In this document: piece after piece, positions 17,851 through 26,934 of the stretch
Position numbering within the stretch: the stretch's first letter is position 1
How the letters are laid out: each line of letters starts with the position of its first letter
Assembly: GCF_029689925.1 (NCBI RefSeq)
Contig: NZ_CP121445.1
Span: forward strand, 4,262,501-4,326,500
Source of the DNA: Anaerocolumna sp. AGMB13025
Lineage (GTDB): Bacteria > Bacillota > Clostridia > Lachnospirales > Lachnospiraceae
Length of the DNA stretch: 64,000 nucleotides
Direction: 5' to 3'
Translations under genes and position numbers: made by a program
The notes under the pieces: model-generated
Databases searched by the model: none
What the model was told of the DNA's origin: nothing
The model's input: the letters and a program-made list of their open reading frames with translations, nothing else

Positions 17851-18243
17851 ATGTGTTATATTATTAATTTTAATGTTATTACTCTGTTTTTATCGATTGC
17901 TAAAATGGAAGTCCCGTTTCCCCTTCACACAGTAACGGTGCTTTCGGCCGCACCGCTGAATGAATTTATTACCTGGGATTTTCTCGGGTCTATGGCTGGA
18001 GCAGTTGCTGCCACTACATTAATTGTCCAGTTTTTAAAACTCCCTCTGGATAAGGTTTGGAAAATACATACCAGGTATGTGGTGTATTTTATCGCATTCT
18101 TCCTTTTATTCTTTGTAGAATTATTTACCGGACACATAACCGCACAGCGTGTAGTTTTACTTATGCTTAATTCTATTATAGTAACGATGGCTTCTATGGG
18201 TACTTATGAAGTAACCTTTAAACAAGTAGAAAATAAAAACTAA
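17851..18243 (+). CDS. Small membrane protein, holin-like
   Basis: A 130-residue protein with about three to four hydrophobic segments. After the N-terminal stretch, FITWDFLGSMAGAVAATTLIVQFLKLPLDKVWKI is followed by a strongly hydrophobic helix and a second one near residues 95-115. The pattern (small, GAVAATTLIVQF, PLDKV-K-TRY, short charged tail EVTFKQVENKN) resembles small clostridial proteins annotated as holin-like, but no lysis module is nearby. The frame is open from 17737, yet AAAGGAG (17837-17843) fixes the ATG at 17851. Function unknown. Confidence 0.65.
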   Translation: MCYIINFNVITLFLSIAKMEVPFPLHTVTVLSAAPLNEFITWDFLGSMAGAVAATTLIVQFLKLPLDKVWKIHTRYVVYFIAFFLLFFVELFTGHITAQRVVLLMLNSIIVTMASMGTYEVTFKQVENKN

Positions 18244-18491
18244 TGATCCGTCCGCCAGCCATTGGCATAATGATAACCGGCTGCTTGTCGGGAGTAATAG
18301 CAAAGGGATCTGTATTTGATAACCCCCTTTATCCAATATATACCTTACCCATAAATCAGGACATCCTGTTTACAAGTTACTAATTCTGCGTTAGACTATT
18401 ATTATGAAACAAAGAGTTATCCTAAGATTAACTTTTTGTCAACCGGTTCCTGGCAGAAGGAAAACTGACTATTCAGAAGAAGGTGTAAGGA

Positions 18492-20333
18492 ATGAAGAAA
18501 AAGCTGATAATCGGATTAATTGTACTATTTCCGCTATTTATTTTTATCTATGGACAGATTTGCGTAAAAGCAGTTGCCGGTCAAGACCGGAACGTATCCG
18601 CCAATCCAGGCGATAACGCCTCAGATCTCCAGAGACTGTTTGATTATAATAAATATGATACCTACCATTTAACCGTCAATATCCCCGCAGGTACCTATGT
18701 TCTTGATAAAGAACTCCGGGTTTATAGTGATACCACGATACTGGCTGACCCCGCAGCTAAGTTTCTTAAAAACCATCAGCGGGGTGCTATCATAGCCAAT
18801 GACCTAAGCTTAGACAAAGGTGGTTATGATTCCAGCAAAAATATAACTATTTCCGGTGGCATCTGGGATTCTTATTTAATAGCAGATAAGGATAAAGGTA
18901 CGGAAAATTTCCGTTTTATCCATGCTTCTAATATTACGGTAAAGGATGCCACCGTCCGTAATGTACCTGAGGGCAGCCATCTTATAACTTTTGGAGGAGT
19001 AAAAAATGGTATTGTGGACAATTGTACCTTATATGGTTATAACGGAACCACACCAAAAGAAGCCATACAGATTGATATCGTCCATGATGATACCATAGTA
19101 CCCTCTATGCAATCAAAAATCGTCGTATATGATGACCTTCCCTGTGATGGTATCACGGTAAAAAACTGTAATATCTACAATTATCCAAGGGCCGTTGGTT
19201 CCCATACCTCTATTAAGGGAGTATTTCATAAGAATATAAAGATAACCGGTAATAACTTCCACGACCTGACAGAGGCTGCTGTAAAGGCTTTTAATTACGT
19301 TAATCTGGAGATTAGCGGCAATACAATTAATAACACCGGTATTGGTATTTTAGTATATACCTATATCAGTAACCAGTACTATTTGGAGGCTCTTAAAAAT
19401 ACCACTAAGGAACCTCTTCCAGCTAATTATAACATCGTCATAACCGGTAATACCATTCAATCCATTCGTGAAATACCAGGCAGTACCAGTACTTTATGGG
19501 GAGACGGTATCCGTACCATAGGTAATAAGGAGCGTCCATTAACCGGTGTTACTATTTCAGATAATATCATTTCGGACACCAAACGATATGGAATGTTTTT
19601 AGAGGGAACCACCCAAGCTGTAATTCAGAATAATAAGTTAAATCAGACCGTCAAAAACGGTATTTACCTGATTAATGGCTGTGACGATTCAGAAATTACT
19701 GATAATACCTTAACTAAGACCGGCGCCAATGGCAGTACGGAGGGAGGTATTGGATTATCGGATTCCGATCAGGTTGTCATATCCGGTAATACCGTTACTT
19801 CACCAGGTAAAAACGGTATTTTTTTATATAAACAAAGTGAGGGAAATAAGATTACTGGTAATATCGTATCTTTAGCTGGAGAAAATGGTATCGCCCTCTA
19901 CCAGCAAAGTAATGGCTCCGCCATAACCGGTAATAAAGTTACAGACTATAAGCAGTATGGCATATACGCTTATCAGGTTGGTTCCGGAATTATAACGGAG
20001 AATAAAGTATATGGTTCTACTGCTTTGCAAAGCCAGGATGCCATTCACATTACCGGTGATAACAGTTCTCCCAATACGTTTACTATAAAAAAGAACTATA
20101 TAAAAACAACTACTCAGAACGGTATCTATGTAAATCTCGTTCCAAGTAGTTATATAGGCGGTAACACCATTATTAACCCCTTAAGTTATGGAATCTATAT
20201 CGGACAAGGCAGCAGCGGCAGTAAAATCTTCTATAACAATATTTCAAATGCCGGTAAATTAGGAAGCCTTAAGAATGGTATCGGAATCAATACCAACAGC
20301 CAGACCGATTTATATAAAAATAAATCAAATTAG
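18492..20333 (+). CDS. Secreted right-handed parallel beta-helix protein (copy 1)
   Basis: A 613-residue exported protein. Residues 1-30 are a signal peptide (MKKKLIIGLIVLFPLFIFIYG, then VKAVAG). Residues 35-600 consist of pectate-lyase-like PbH1/NosD turns with recurrent N-N-I/V-I-S/T-G-N and NGI(Y/F)L motifs. IPAGTYVLDKEL near residue 65 is the usual N-terminal cap of this superfamily. It could be a polysaccharide lyase, a hydrolase or a wall- or polysaccharide-binding surface protein; catalytic residues cannot be assigned. No LPXTG or SLH anchor is seen. A close paralogue of similar length is at 32079-33929. Confidence 0.85.
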   Translation: MKKKLIIGLIVLFPLFIFIYGQICVKAVAGQDRNVSANPGDNASDLQRLFDYNKYDTYHLTVNIPAGTYVLDKELRVYSDTTILADPAAKFLKNHQRGAIIANDLSLDKGGYDSSKNITISGGIWDSYLIADKDKGTENFRFIHASNITVKDATVRNVPEGSHLITFGGVKNGIVDNCTLYGYNGTTPKEAIQIDIVHDDTIVPSMQSKIVVYDDLPCDGITVKNCNIYNYPRAVGSHTSIKGVFHKNIKITGNNFHDLTEAAVKAFNYVNLEISGNTINNTGIGILVYTYISNQYYLEALKNTTKEPLPANYNIVITGNTIQSIREIPGSTSTLWGDGIRTIGNKERPLTGVTISDNIISDTKRYGMFLEGTTQAVIQNNKLNQTVKNGIYLINGCDDSEITDNTLTKTGANGSTEGGIGLSDSDQVVISGNTVTSPGKNGIFLYKQSEGNKITGNIVSLAGENGIALYQQSNGSAITGNKVTDYKQYGIYAYQVGSGIITENKVYGSTALQSQDAIHITGDNSSPNTFTIKKNYIKTTTQNGIYVNLVPSSYIGGNTIINPLSYGIYIGQGSSGSKIFYNNISNAGKLGSLKNGIGINTNSQTDLYKNKSN

Positions 20334-20356
20334 GTTCTCCTTTTATTTTCTTATTG

Positions 20357-22348
20357 TCAGATCCCTGCCATAACAGTTTCTATAGGAACCGGCTTACAAA
20401 ACAGATATCCCTGACCGGTCTGGCATTTATATTTCTTTAGAAAATCAAGCTGGTCACTGGTTTCAATACCTTCTGCAACCACCTCATAATTTAAGTCCAG
20501 CGCCAAATAAAGGATTGCCTTTATTATCACAACCTCCTTACTGTCCTCTACTTCTACACTTTGTATGAAGCTTCGATCTAGTTTAACCTGATCAATAGGC
20601 AGTTCCCTTAAGTGGGTCAGGGAAGAAAATCCAGTGCCAAAATCATCTAATGATATTTTCATTCCCAATTCCCTTAATTTATTAAGGCGGCTGACTGCAT
20701 AATTTATGTCTGAGATAATTGCGGTTTCCGTAATTTCAATGGTAATATGGGTATAATCCACCTCATAAGATAGAAACAACTTTTCCAGGTTATAAAAATT
20801 AGTATCACTGCACAGGGATTTACTGGATAAATTAATCGATATCGTTAAATCATAGTTACCCAGAGTTTCAAAAATCTTTTTCTGCTGAATGGCGGTCTCG
20901 ATTATCCAGTATTCAATCTCATAGATTTGACCGGTATCTTCTGCAATTGGTATGAACCTGGAAGGGGGAATGAGTTTATCCTCATGACGCCACCGCACCA
21001 GCACTTCTACTCCGGTGATTTTCCCGGAATCTAAGTTGTATTGGGGCTGATAAAAGAGAAATAATTCATTATTATCCAAAGCATGTTTCAATTTATTGGC
21101 CAGTATGGCATTCTCGGTGTTATCCTGCAGGATATCTTCATCAAAGAACACATACCGGTCTTTTCCCTCTTTTTTTGCCTTGTACATGGCAATATCCGCA
21201 TTCTTAAACAAGGTTGTAAGATCTTTGCAATCCTTTGGATATATCGATATACCAATACTGGCGGTCAGGAAGAATTCATGATTTAAAATTTCCCAGGACT
21301 TTCCCAAACCTTCTGTTAAGGTATAAAGTTCATCTTCAAGTTCCTTTTTCTCGGTTTTATGATAAATAACTGCAAATTCATCTCCGCTGAGCCTAGATAA
21401 TCTGCTTTCTGTTTTTATGGTTTCTATTAATTTTTCTGACATATGTTTTAAAAACTTATCCCCGACAGAATGTCCCAGGGTATCGTTAATTTGTTTAAAA
21501 TTATCAATATCAATATAAACTAAAGCAAACTTCTCACCGCTGTCTATTAACCTCTTAACTTCCTCCTCAAAGCATATCCGGTTTGGTAAACCCGTCAGAT
21601 GATCATAGTAAGCTACTTTTCGTAACTTTTCTTCTAAAACCTTCTGCTCCGTAATAACTGTGCCTATCGATAGAACTTCAGAAATTTTATTATTATAGGT
21701 AAGAAGACTGCTGTTCCATATAATATCGACTTTATCTCCATCCTTTGTTAAGAGCTGCCCCGCATGGTTTTTTACATGAATGCCCTCGCTGATTTCCTCA
21801 TATCTATTACTATTAACTTCCTTGAGTTCATCGGAAAGAATTACGTCTACCCATTTCTCATTAACCAGTTCTGCACTGGTATATCCAAGAATTTCCTGAG
21901 CATACGGATTAATTCTTTTAATCTTTCCGTCTTCCCCCCAGGTTCCCATAATAACACGGGATTCCATAAATATCTTTTCATTGAACTTCTTTTGATCGGT
22001 CAGTTCTTCTTCTATAGAGACAAGTTCCTCACAGGTAGCCTGCAACTCACCATAAGTAATATTTAAATCCCTCAGCGCTTTTTTTATGCGTACGGACCGC
22101 TGCCAGACCAAATAATAAATCAATACAATATTAATCAGCACATAAAACCAGCCTTTATAAGTCTGGGCCTGTTTATATTGATTCACATCCTGAAAAAATG
22201 TCAATAGTAATTCATCCGAAAGAATAATCCAGAGCAAACCAAAGATTCCGTATGCACCGGCAATAATTGCACCTTCTTTATTCGGATTGATATTATAGTC
22301 CATATTCTTTATTATAAATTCTTTCTTTTTTAAATCACTCATTGACAT
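20357..22348 (-). CDS. Membrane-anchored PAS-GGDEF-EAL c-di-GMP signalling protein
   Basis: A 663-residue protein. Two transmembrane helices lie at about 27-52 and 68-83, then a coiled linker, a PAS domain (about 125-235), GGDEF (about 240-400) and EAL (about 415-660). The GGDEF signature is SGDEF, within the range of active cyclases. The EAL motif reads EVL (GVEVLVRWRH). The catalytic loop DDFGTGFSSL and the PIDQVKLDRSFI segment are intact, so phosphodiesterase activity is likely. It may be bifunctional or use GGDEF for GTP sensing. It is 44 bp downstream of the chemoreceptor gene and probably co-transcribed with it. Confidence 0.9.
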   Translation of the reverse strand: MSMSDLKKKEFIIKNMDYNINPNKEGAIIAGAYGIFGLLWIILSDELLLTFFQDVNQYKQAQTYKGWFYVLINIVLIYYLVWQRSVRIKKALRDLNITYGELQATCEELVSIEEELTDQKKFNEKIFMESRVIMGTWGEDGKIKRINPYAQEILGYTSAELVNEKWVDVILSDELKEVNSNRYEEISEGIHVKNHAGQLLTKDGDKVDIIWNSSLLTYNNKISEVLSIGTVITEQKVLEEKLRKVAYYDHLTGLPNRICFEEEVKRLIDSGEKFALVYIDIDNFKQINDTLGHSVGDKFLKHMSEKLIETIKTESRLSRLSGDEFAVIYHKTEKKELEDELYTLTEGLGKSWEILNHEFFLTASIGISIYPKDCKDLTTLFKNADIAMYKAKKEGKDRYVFFDEDILQDNTENAILANKLKHALDNNELFLFYQPQYNLDSGKITGVEVLVRWRHEDKLIPPSRFIPIAEDTGQIYEIEYWIIETAIQQKKIFETLGNYDLTISINLSSKSLCSDTNFYNLEKLFLSYEVDYTHITIEITETAIISDINYAVSRLNKLRELGMKISLDDFGTGFSSLTHLRELPIDQVKLDRSFIQSVEVEDSKEVVIIKAILYLALDLNYEVVAEGIETSDQLDFLKKYKCQTGQGYLFCKPVPIETVMAGI

Positions 22349-22392
22349 TTTCTCCTTATATGAAGATTATCGAGTCCAATATATCCGCTGTT

Positions 22393-24576
22393 TTATTTCT
22401 CCGAAACTTTGATACTGGCAATAGCCGAAATCAACTGATCTGCCATATTTTTAAGGATTTGGGCCGAGGCTGCTATTTCCTCTGTCACTGCCGTCTGCTC
22501 TTGCGTGGTAGCAGCTACTTCTTCGGCTCCGGCAGAGGACTCCTGCACAATCTCAACAATACTTTCTATTGATGCTGCAACCTGGTTACTGGATTTCTGG
22601 GTTTTGTCCATTTCGGTAACGACCGTCTGAATATTTTGAACTACATCATTGATATTATCTTTAATAAGCTGAAATGTATTTTTTGACTCTAGAACCGATA
22701 CAATACCGTCCTCTACTTTTTTATTTTCCGCTACGATCTGCTCATTCGCTTCTGAAATATCCTGCTGGATTTGATGTATTAAACCCTGTATTCCTTTTGC
22801 TGACTCCTGAGCCTGTGTGGCAAGTTTCCTGATTTCTTCCGCAACCACAGAAAAGCCTCTGCCATGTTCTCCAGCCCTGGCGGCTTCGATTGCAGCATTC
22901 AAGGCTAATAGATTGGTCTGTTCAGAAATTTCTTCAATGGCTTTATTAATATTGTTAATTTCATCTGATTTAATATGTAAGGAGTTCATCAGCGCCACTG
23001 TATGTTCGGAATTCTGCTTAATTTCATTCATATGTACCATAGTGTTATCAATTACTTCCTGTCCGGCTACTGAATTATGAAAAACTTCCTCCGCTTTTTC
23101 TGACATTATTTTAGCAGCATTATCGGATTTATCCATATATTCGTTCATTTCCTGAACCAGGGAATTTGTTGTGGTGATATAACTTACCTGTTCTTCCGAC
23201 CCTGCCGTAATCTCATTCATGCTTTTTGCGATTTCTTCTGAGGCTACACTGTTCTCTTCGGCGTTGGCAGATAAGACATCACTGGAATCTAAAAGCTGTT
23301 CTGCTACATTTTTTATATTCACCACCATAGTGCTAAAGCTTGCGAACATGGTATTCATACTTCGTCCCATCTGGTTTATTTCATCACCCTGTGACAATAA
23401 ATAAACTTTGCATTCTTTACACTTTTCTAACTTAGCGATAACATTCTCCTGCTTTTCCCCTCGGCATAAGGTGCCTGGAGCATCCCAACAATTTAAATAA
23501 GCAGAGCCGTAGGACGGACAGTCTTTTTGTTCACACTTCATGACTTTCCAGCATTCTATCATATTCTTCTCTTTAGTTCGAACCAAAAGATCACCTTCAG
23601 CTGCAGTAAAGATTATCTTCTTAAGTTTTGTGACTCTGTTTACAATGTTTAAACTGATAAATACAGAGATTAGTACACCAATGAGCAGACAAACCACACC
23701 GATTAAAAGCAAATCATTCTTTAAATCTATGACCGGCATTATGTATTCCTTTTTAGCTGCGTTTAAAGATAAAGACCAGTTATTGAGCGGAGTATAGATA
23801 TTCAGTTTTTCAATTCCCTTAAACTTATAAAGAATCTTATCCGAATTACCTTTTACCATATCAGGCTCTGCTTCATTTAATTCCGGTATTCCAAGCTCTG
23901 TGATTTTAGTATTAATTAGTGTTGCATCGGGATGATATAGAAGCTTTCCTTCCTTATCAATCAGATAAGAGTAACCATCATTTCCGACTTTTACCTGTGC
24001 TAATATAGTAGTAATAAACTCAAACTTTATGGAGGCTGCAACTACTCCCACAATTTCTTGTTTCTCATTCTTAATCGGGCAGCAGATAACCTGTACCTGA
24101 TTGTTTGTGAATTTGGAAGTAAGTACATCACTCCAGACTAGTTTACCTTTTATTGACTCTTTAAAATAATCTCGGTCTGAAAGATTAGTGCCTGCCATTG
24201 AGTTATTTATATTGTCATACCTGACATTACCATTGGCATCTGCCAGAAATACATTCTCAACTATATCACTTTGCTGCTTTCCGTAATCCGTCAGGATCTT
24301 TGTTATACTATCTGCTCCGTTAACAGCATCAAAATCTTTTAATGCCTGAAGATCACTTAATATAGTGATTCCATTTTCAACATTTTTCTCAGCATCTGTT
24401 ACGCTGGTTTTCATATTCTCTAATTTTAACTCCAGCTGTTTTTCTATTTCAGTGGTTACTGCCCTGCTGGTCATATAATAACTGATCAGGGTTAATGCAG
24501 TTACTACTGCTATCACAGTTATGCCCACTGAGAAAATTTGTTTCAATAATAAACTATCTTTTAATTTACGATACAT
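22393..24576 (-). CDS. Methyl-accepting chemotaxis protein with dCache sensor and two-CW cysteine insert
   Basis: A 727-residue chemoreceptor. TM1 is at about 10-30, an extracellular dCache domain spans about 35-275 ([12 protein letters not shown]...[11 protein letters not shown]), TM2 is at about 285-308, then HAMP, followed by a cysteine-rich stretch and the MCP signalling domain (hairpin tip [14 protein letters not shown]). The insert contains [27 protein letters not shown] and KCKECKVY, the pattern known as a two-CW domain in some anaerobes, with eight closely placed Cys that suggest metal or redox sensing. The ATG at 24576 has GAGGAG upstream; a TTG at 24597 is less likely. A FadR-like operator lies upstream. 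Confidence 0.9.
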   Translation of the reverse strand: MYRKLKDSLLLKQIFSVGITVIAVVTALTLISYYMTSRAVTTEIEKQLELKLENMKTSVTDAEKNVENGITILSDLQALKDFDAVNGADSITKILTDYGKQQSDIVENVFLADANGNVRYDNINNSMAGTNLSDRDYFKESIKGKLVWSDVLTSKFTNNQVQVICCPIKNEKQEIVGVVAASIKFEFITTILAQVKVGNDGYSYLIDKEGKLLYHPDATLINTKITELGIPELNEAEPDMVKGNSDKILYKFKGIEKLNIYTPLNNWSLSLNAAKKEYIMPVIDLKNDLLLIGVVCLLIGVLISVFISLNIVNRVTKLKKIIFTAAEGDLLVRTKEKNMIECWKVMKCEQKDCPSYGSAYLNCWDAPGTLCRGEKQENVIAKLEKCKECKVYLLSQGDEINQMGRSMNTMFASFSTMVVNIKNVAEQLLDSSDVLSANAEENSVASEEIAKSMNEITAGSEEQVSYITTTNSLVQEMNEYMDKSDNAAKIMSEKAEEVFHNSVAGQEVIDNTMVHMNEIKQNSEHTVALMNSLHIKSDEINNINKAIEEISEQTNLLALNAAIEAARAGEHGRGFSVVAEEIRKLATQAQESAKGIQGLIHQIQQDISEANEQIVAENKKVEDGIVSVLESKNTFQLIKDNINDVVQNIQTVVTEMDKTQKSSNQVAASIESIVEIVQESSAGAEEVAATTQEQTAVTEEIAASAQILKNMADQLISAIASIKVSEK

Positions 24577-24606
24577 AAATAACTCCTCTTGTCCCAATAA
24601 TAAATC

Positions 24607-24754
24607 AGGTAATTGGGAAACTTCATTACTGCATCTATATACGAAACAAGGAATAAAACTCAGCCATTAATCTTATTCAGAGTACAACTGTAGCTTTGAA
24701 ATTCTTATTCCTTGTATGGTATATTCTAAATACTACAAAGTTTCGCAATTACCT
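24607..24754. repeat. MITE-like 148-bp imperfect palindrome in chemoreceptor leader
   Basis: The outer arms AGGTAATTGGGAAACTT (24607-24623) and its near-perfect reverse complement (24738-24754, one mismatch) enclose an inner inverted pair, CAAGGAATAA and TTATTCCTTG. The whole segment could fold into one large hairpin. It occupies most of the space between operator and start codon of the chemoreceptor. It has no coding frame. It could be a small non-autonomous mobile element or a structured leader. Confidence 0.5.
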
Positions 24755-24780
24755 ATATAAATAGCAAAATGCTCCGCTGC

Positions 24781-24802
24781 AATGAATGAACCGTCATTCA
24801 TT
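24781..24802. promoter_or_regulatory. Palindromic operator for the adjacent TetR regulator
   Basis: A perfect inverted repeat with 9-bp arms (AATGAATGA and TCATTCATT) around ACCG. The core TGAATGA-N4-TCATTCA matches the known operator pattern of Bacillus FadR-type TetR regulators. It lies 14 bp beyond the TetR stop codon and about 205 bp upstream of the chemoreceptor start, so the TetR protein likely controls the chemoreceptor/EAL unit, or read-through into it. Confidence 0.75.
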
Positions 24803-24816
24803 ATTACCTAAAAATT

Positions 24817-25386
24817 TTACCCTTTGATTCCATGCAAAATAAACTCACTTAAGTTTCTTTTTAAATAATCATAATCCACTGCTTCCTCCTGTGAAAGAAT
24901 ATTATAAGAATATATGCGCAGAAAAAATATGATTGAAGTAGCTAAAATACCTATATCCTGCCCGCTTTTTAATTCCCCCTTTAACTGATCTCTTTTTAAA
25001 ATCTTTACAAAAGCTTCATAAACGCTGTCCATATAAAACTGCGCCTGCTGGTCCTTAAAGGAATCCACCGTAATAACTTCCTTATATAGTACTTTCACAG
25101 AATCCAGATCATTCTTAAAACATTCGAAATGAAAATCTAAAAAATGCTCTAACACCTCTTCAAATGCTTCACCTTTTTCGTATAAATCATTAACAAAATC
25201 TGCTCTTTTCTTATTCTCGACACAAAATATGTAGTCTAATATGTCTTCTTTATTTCTAAAATAAAGATAGACCGTACCTACCGCAACTCCGGCCTCATCA
25301 GCAATACTTTTAACATTAGCGTTATGAAATCCATTGCGTGCAATAACCTTTATTGCACTTTTTCTTATTAAATTTTTTTTCTCCAT
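24817..25386 (-). CDS. TetR/AcrR family transcriptional regulator (FadR-like)
   Basis: A 189-residue regulator. Residues about 8-55 form the TetR helix-turn-helix (VKSIADEAGVAVGTVYLYFRNKEDIL). The rest is an all-helical ligand domain similar to fatty-acyl-CoA-responsive FadR proteins (inference from both HTH wording and operator type). AAGGAG precedes the ATG. The gene is read toward a palindromic operator located in front of the downstream chemoreceptor gene. Sensing of acyl-CoA or another lipid signal is possible but unproven. Confidence 0.87.
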   Translation of the reverse strand: MEKKNLIRKSAIKVIARNGFHNANVKSIADEAGVAVGTVYLYFRNKEDILDYIFCVENKKRADFVNDLYEKGEAFEEVLEHFLDFHFECFKNDLDSVKVLYKEVITVDSFKDQQAQFYMDSVYEAFVKILKRDQLKGELKSGQDIGILATSIIFFLRIYSYNILSQEEAVDYDYLKRNLSEFILHGIKG

Positions 25387-25548
25387 AAGGCTCCTTATTA
25401 TTCCGATATATCCTTAATTACATTATACGCCCTATTTTTCCATTTTTCAACCAATTTCACGTTTCATATACCAGGTTTTAACAATATTTTTAACATACCT
25501 ACTATTTATTTAACAGGAAGAACGAAATAGTGAAGTTTCCTATGCAAC

Positions 25549-25592
25549 AAAAAAAGAGTCTGGCAGACTGTAACAAGTTCTGACACACTCTC
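25549..25592 (-). terminator. Terminator after small Cys-rich gene
   Basis: On the minus strand AGAGTGTGTCAGA pairs with TCTGCCAGACTCT and is followed by seven T. The next bases (TTGTTGCATAGGAAACTTC, 25531-25549) recur almost exactly behind the terminator near 61150. Confidence 0.75.
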
Positions 25593-25601
25593 TATAGTAA
25601 A

Positions 25602-25787
25602 TTAATCTTTCTCTTTCTTTCTGATTTCATTTAATTTCTTCTTTTTTAAGTTTATATGATGCACCTTAGCTCTTGGGTAATATTTGTCACATTTCTGACA
25701 GTAGCCGCTATGGCTTGCTTCTCTGCCTTTTTTGCATACACCTGCGGATATATAATGAATACATACGGTCTCTCTTAATCTAGCCAT
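25602..25787 (-). CDS. Small Cys-rich (zinc-ribbon-like) conserved protein
   Basis: A 61-residue basic protein with Cys at CIHYISAGVC and CQKC, separated by a short loop, which suggests a small zinc-binding fold. The tail is lysine-rich (LKKKKLNEIRKKEKD), compatible with nucleic-acid contact. AAGGAG lies before the ATG and a terminator follows, so it is a monocistronic gene. I have seen similar short proteins in clostridia annotated as hypothetical; no function is assigned. Confidence 0.65.
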   Translation of the reverse strand: MARLRETVCIHYISAGVCKKGREASHSGYCQKCDKYYPRAKVHHINLKKKKLNEIRKKEKD

Positions 25788-25940
25788 ATAGATTTTCTCC
25801 TTAATTTATAAAATTAGCCGATTAAATCAAAAGCAGCTAACGCGCTTGATAAAACCGGCTTTGTTTGGTTCTTTTTTCTGATATACTTGTTCTGTCATAA
25901 CCCTGAAAGCACGATTTTTTATCATACCCTCAGAATTAAT

Positions 25941-26093
25941 CTATCCTGCTAAGTTCCATAAAGGATACAACCCACGATAGATTACAGGCACCTGTTGGTA
26001 TGAAATTCTATTCCTGATTGATTTGATTATTTGCTTTATAAAAAAGTTCTGATTTACATTTCTTATGCTATCTATGCTTTTCGTAATAATCAT
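25941..26093 (-). CDS. Possible 50-residue protein
   Basis: An ATG at 26093 is preceded by AAAGGAGGG (about 26099-26107) with ideal spacing and opens a 50-codon frame ending TAG. The product begins MIITKSIDSIRN and ends PLWNLAG; it is basic and isoleucine-rich and could form an amphipathic helix at about 14-30. No family is recognised. The strong ribosome-binding site is the only support for expression. Confidence 0.4.
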   Translation of the reverse strand: MIITKSIDSIRNVNQNFFIKQIIKSIRNRISYQQVPVIYRGLYPLWNLAG

Positions 26094-26197
26094 GAATTGC
26101 CCTCCTTTTTGTTGAATTTATAATATGTTTATTTAACCAATTACCAATATATCACAGGAAAATAGTTTAAGCAAGCAGCATTTCACAGCGAATCGTT

Positions 26198-26785
26198 TTA
26201 TGCTCCGTTAAAAAATCCAAAAAACCCCAATAGCAGTACAAGAACTGCTGATACAATCTCCAATGTTTTGGAAAGCTCTTTTGAAGTAATATGCCTGCCG
26301 GTTACACAGCCGGCTTTGATAAAGATAAAACTGGCAGCCGCACAAATTAAGGGTGTAATAGAAACCGGCATACCTTCAATTCCTGCACCGATCCCCATAC
26401 CCATATTATTGATGCTTAAAAATATGCCGATTAGTAAAGACTCCCTTAGTTCAATTACCTTGTCATTATCCTTATCAACAGCCGCAGGATCCTTCGTATA
26501 CTGAGGTGAATCTTCTCCATTATTATGCAGCGAATTATAAAGCATATATACCGCCAGGCAGATAAGCACTAAACTACCAATAATATCTGCCAATTGTACA
26601 GATATAAAACCTCCGAGTGTTTTTCCGATAAACATGGAAATCATGGTGCCTAACAGGCAAAGAATTGAAATAAAGAAATTGGAAGAATTACTGATAATTA
26701 CTTTTTTAACACCATAGTTAAAAGCAATTATAAAGCTATCGGCTGTTGCCGCCAGGGTCAGAAAGATAATCATTAATATTCCCAT
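26198..26785 (-). CDS. ytaF: MntP/YtaF-type membrane protein
   Basis: A 195-residue protein with six predicted transmembrane helices in two related halves. ATADSFIIAFNYGVKK and LSINNMGMGIGAGIEG are the twin signatures of the YtaF branch of the MntP/LysE-like group. YtaF is a sporulation-associated membrane protein in Bacillus; MntP exports manganese. The acidic loop between halves (about 98-120) is long. The frame opens at a TTG (26800), but the ATG at 26785 follows GGGAGG correctly. Gene symbol assigned by family resemblance only. Confidence 0.8.
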   Translation of the reverse strand: MGILMIIFLTLAATADSFIIAFNYGVKKVIISNSSNFFISILCLLGTMISMFIGKTLGGFISVQLADIIGSLVLICLAVYMLYNSLHNNGEDSPQYTKDPAAVDKDNDKVIELRESLLIGIFLSINNMGMGIGAGIEGMPVSITPLICAAASFIFIKAGCVTGRHITSKELSKTLEIVSAVLVLLLGFFGFFNGA

Positions 26786-26934
26786 AAGAAAACCTCCCAA
26801 GTTTAGTCATGTTTATCATATGCGAAAGCTGTCGATATTGTTTATAAAATAAAAATTAATTTTTACTAAATGTCTTTCATTCTCTGGATTATTATTTTAT
26901 ACTGCTTAAATACATTAAAAACTAGGAGGCAAGT

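Noticed and set aside
18244..18491. Possible c-di-GMP (GEMM) riboswitch before the first beta-helix gene
   Set aside because: GCAAAG occurs, but the conserved aptamer core, the tetraloop and its receptor do not appear in the required order or spacing.
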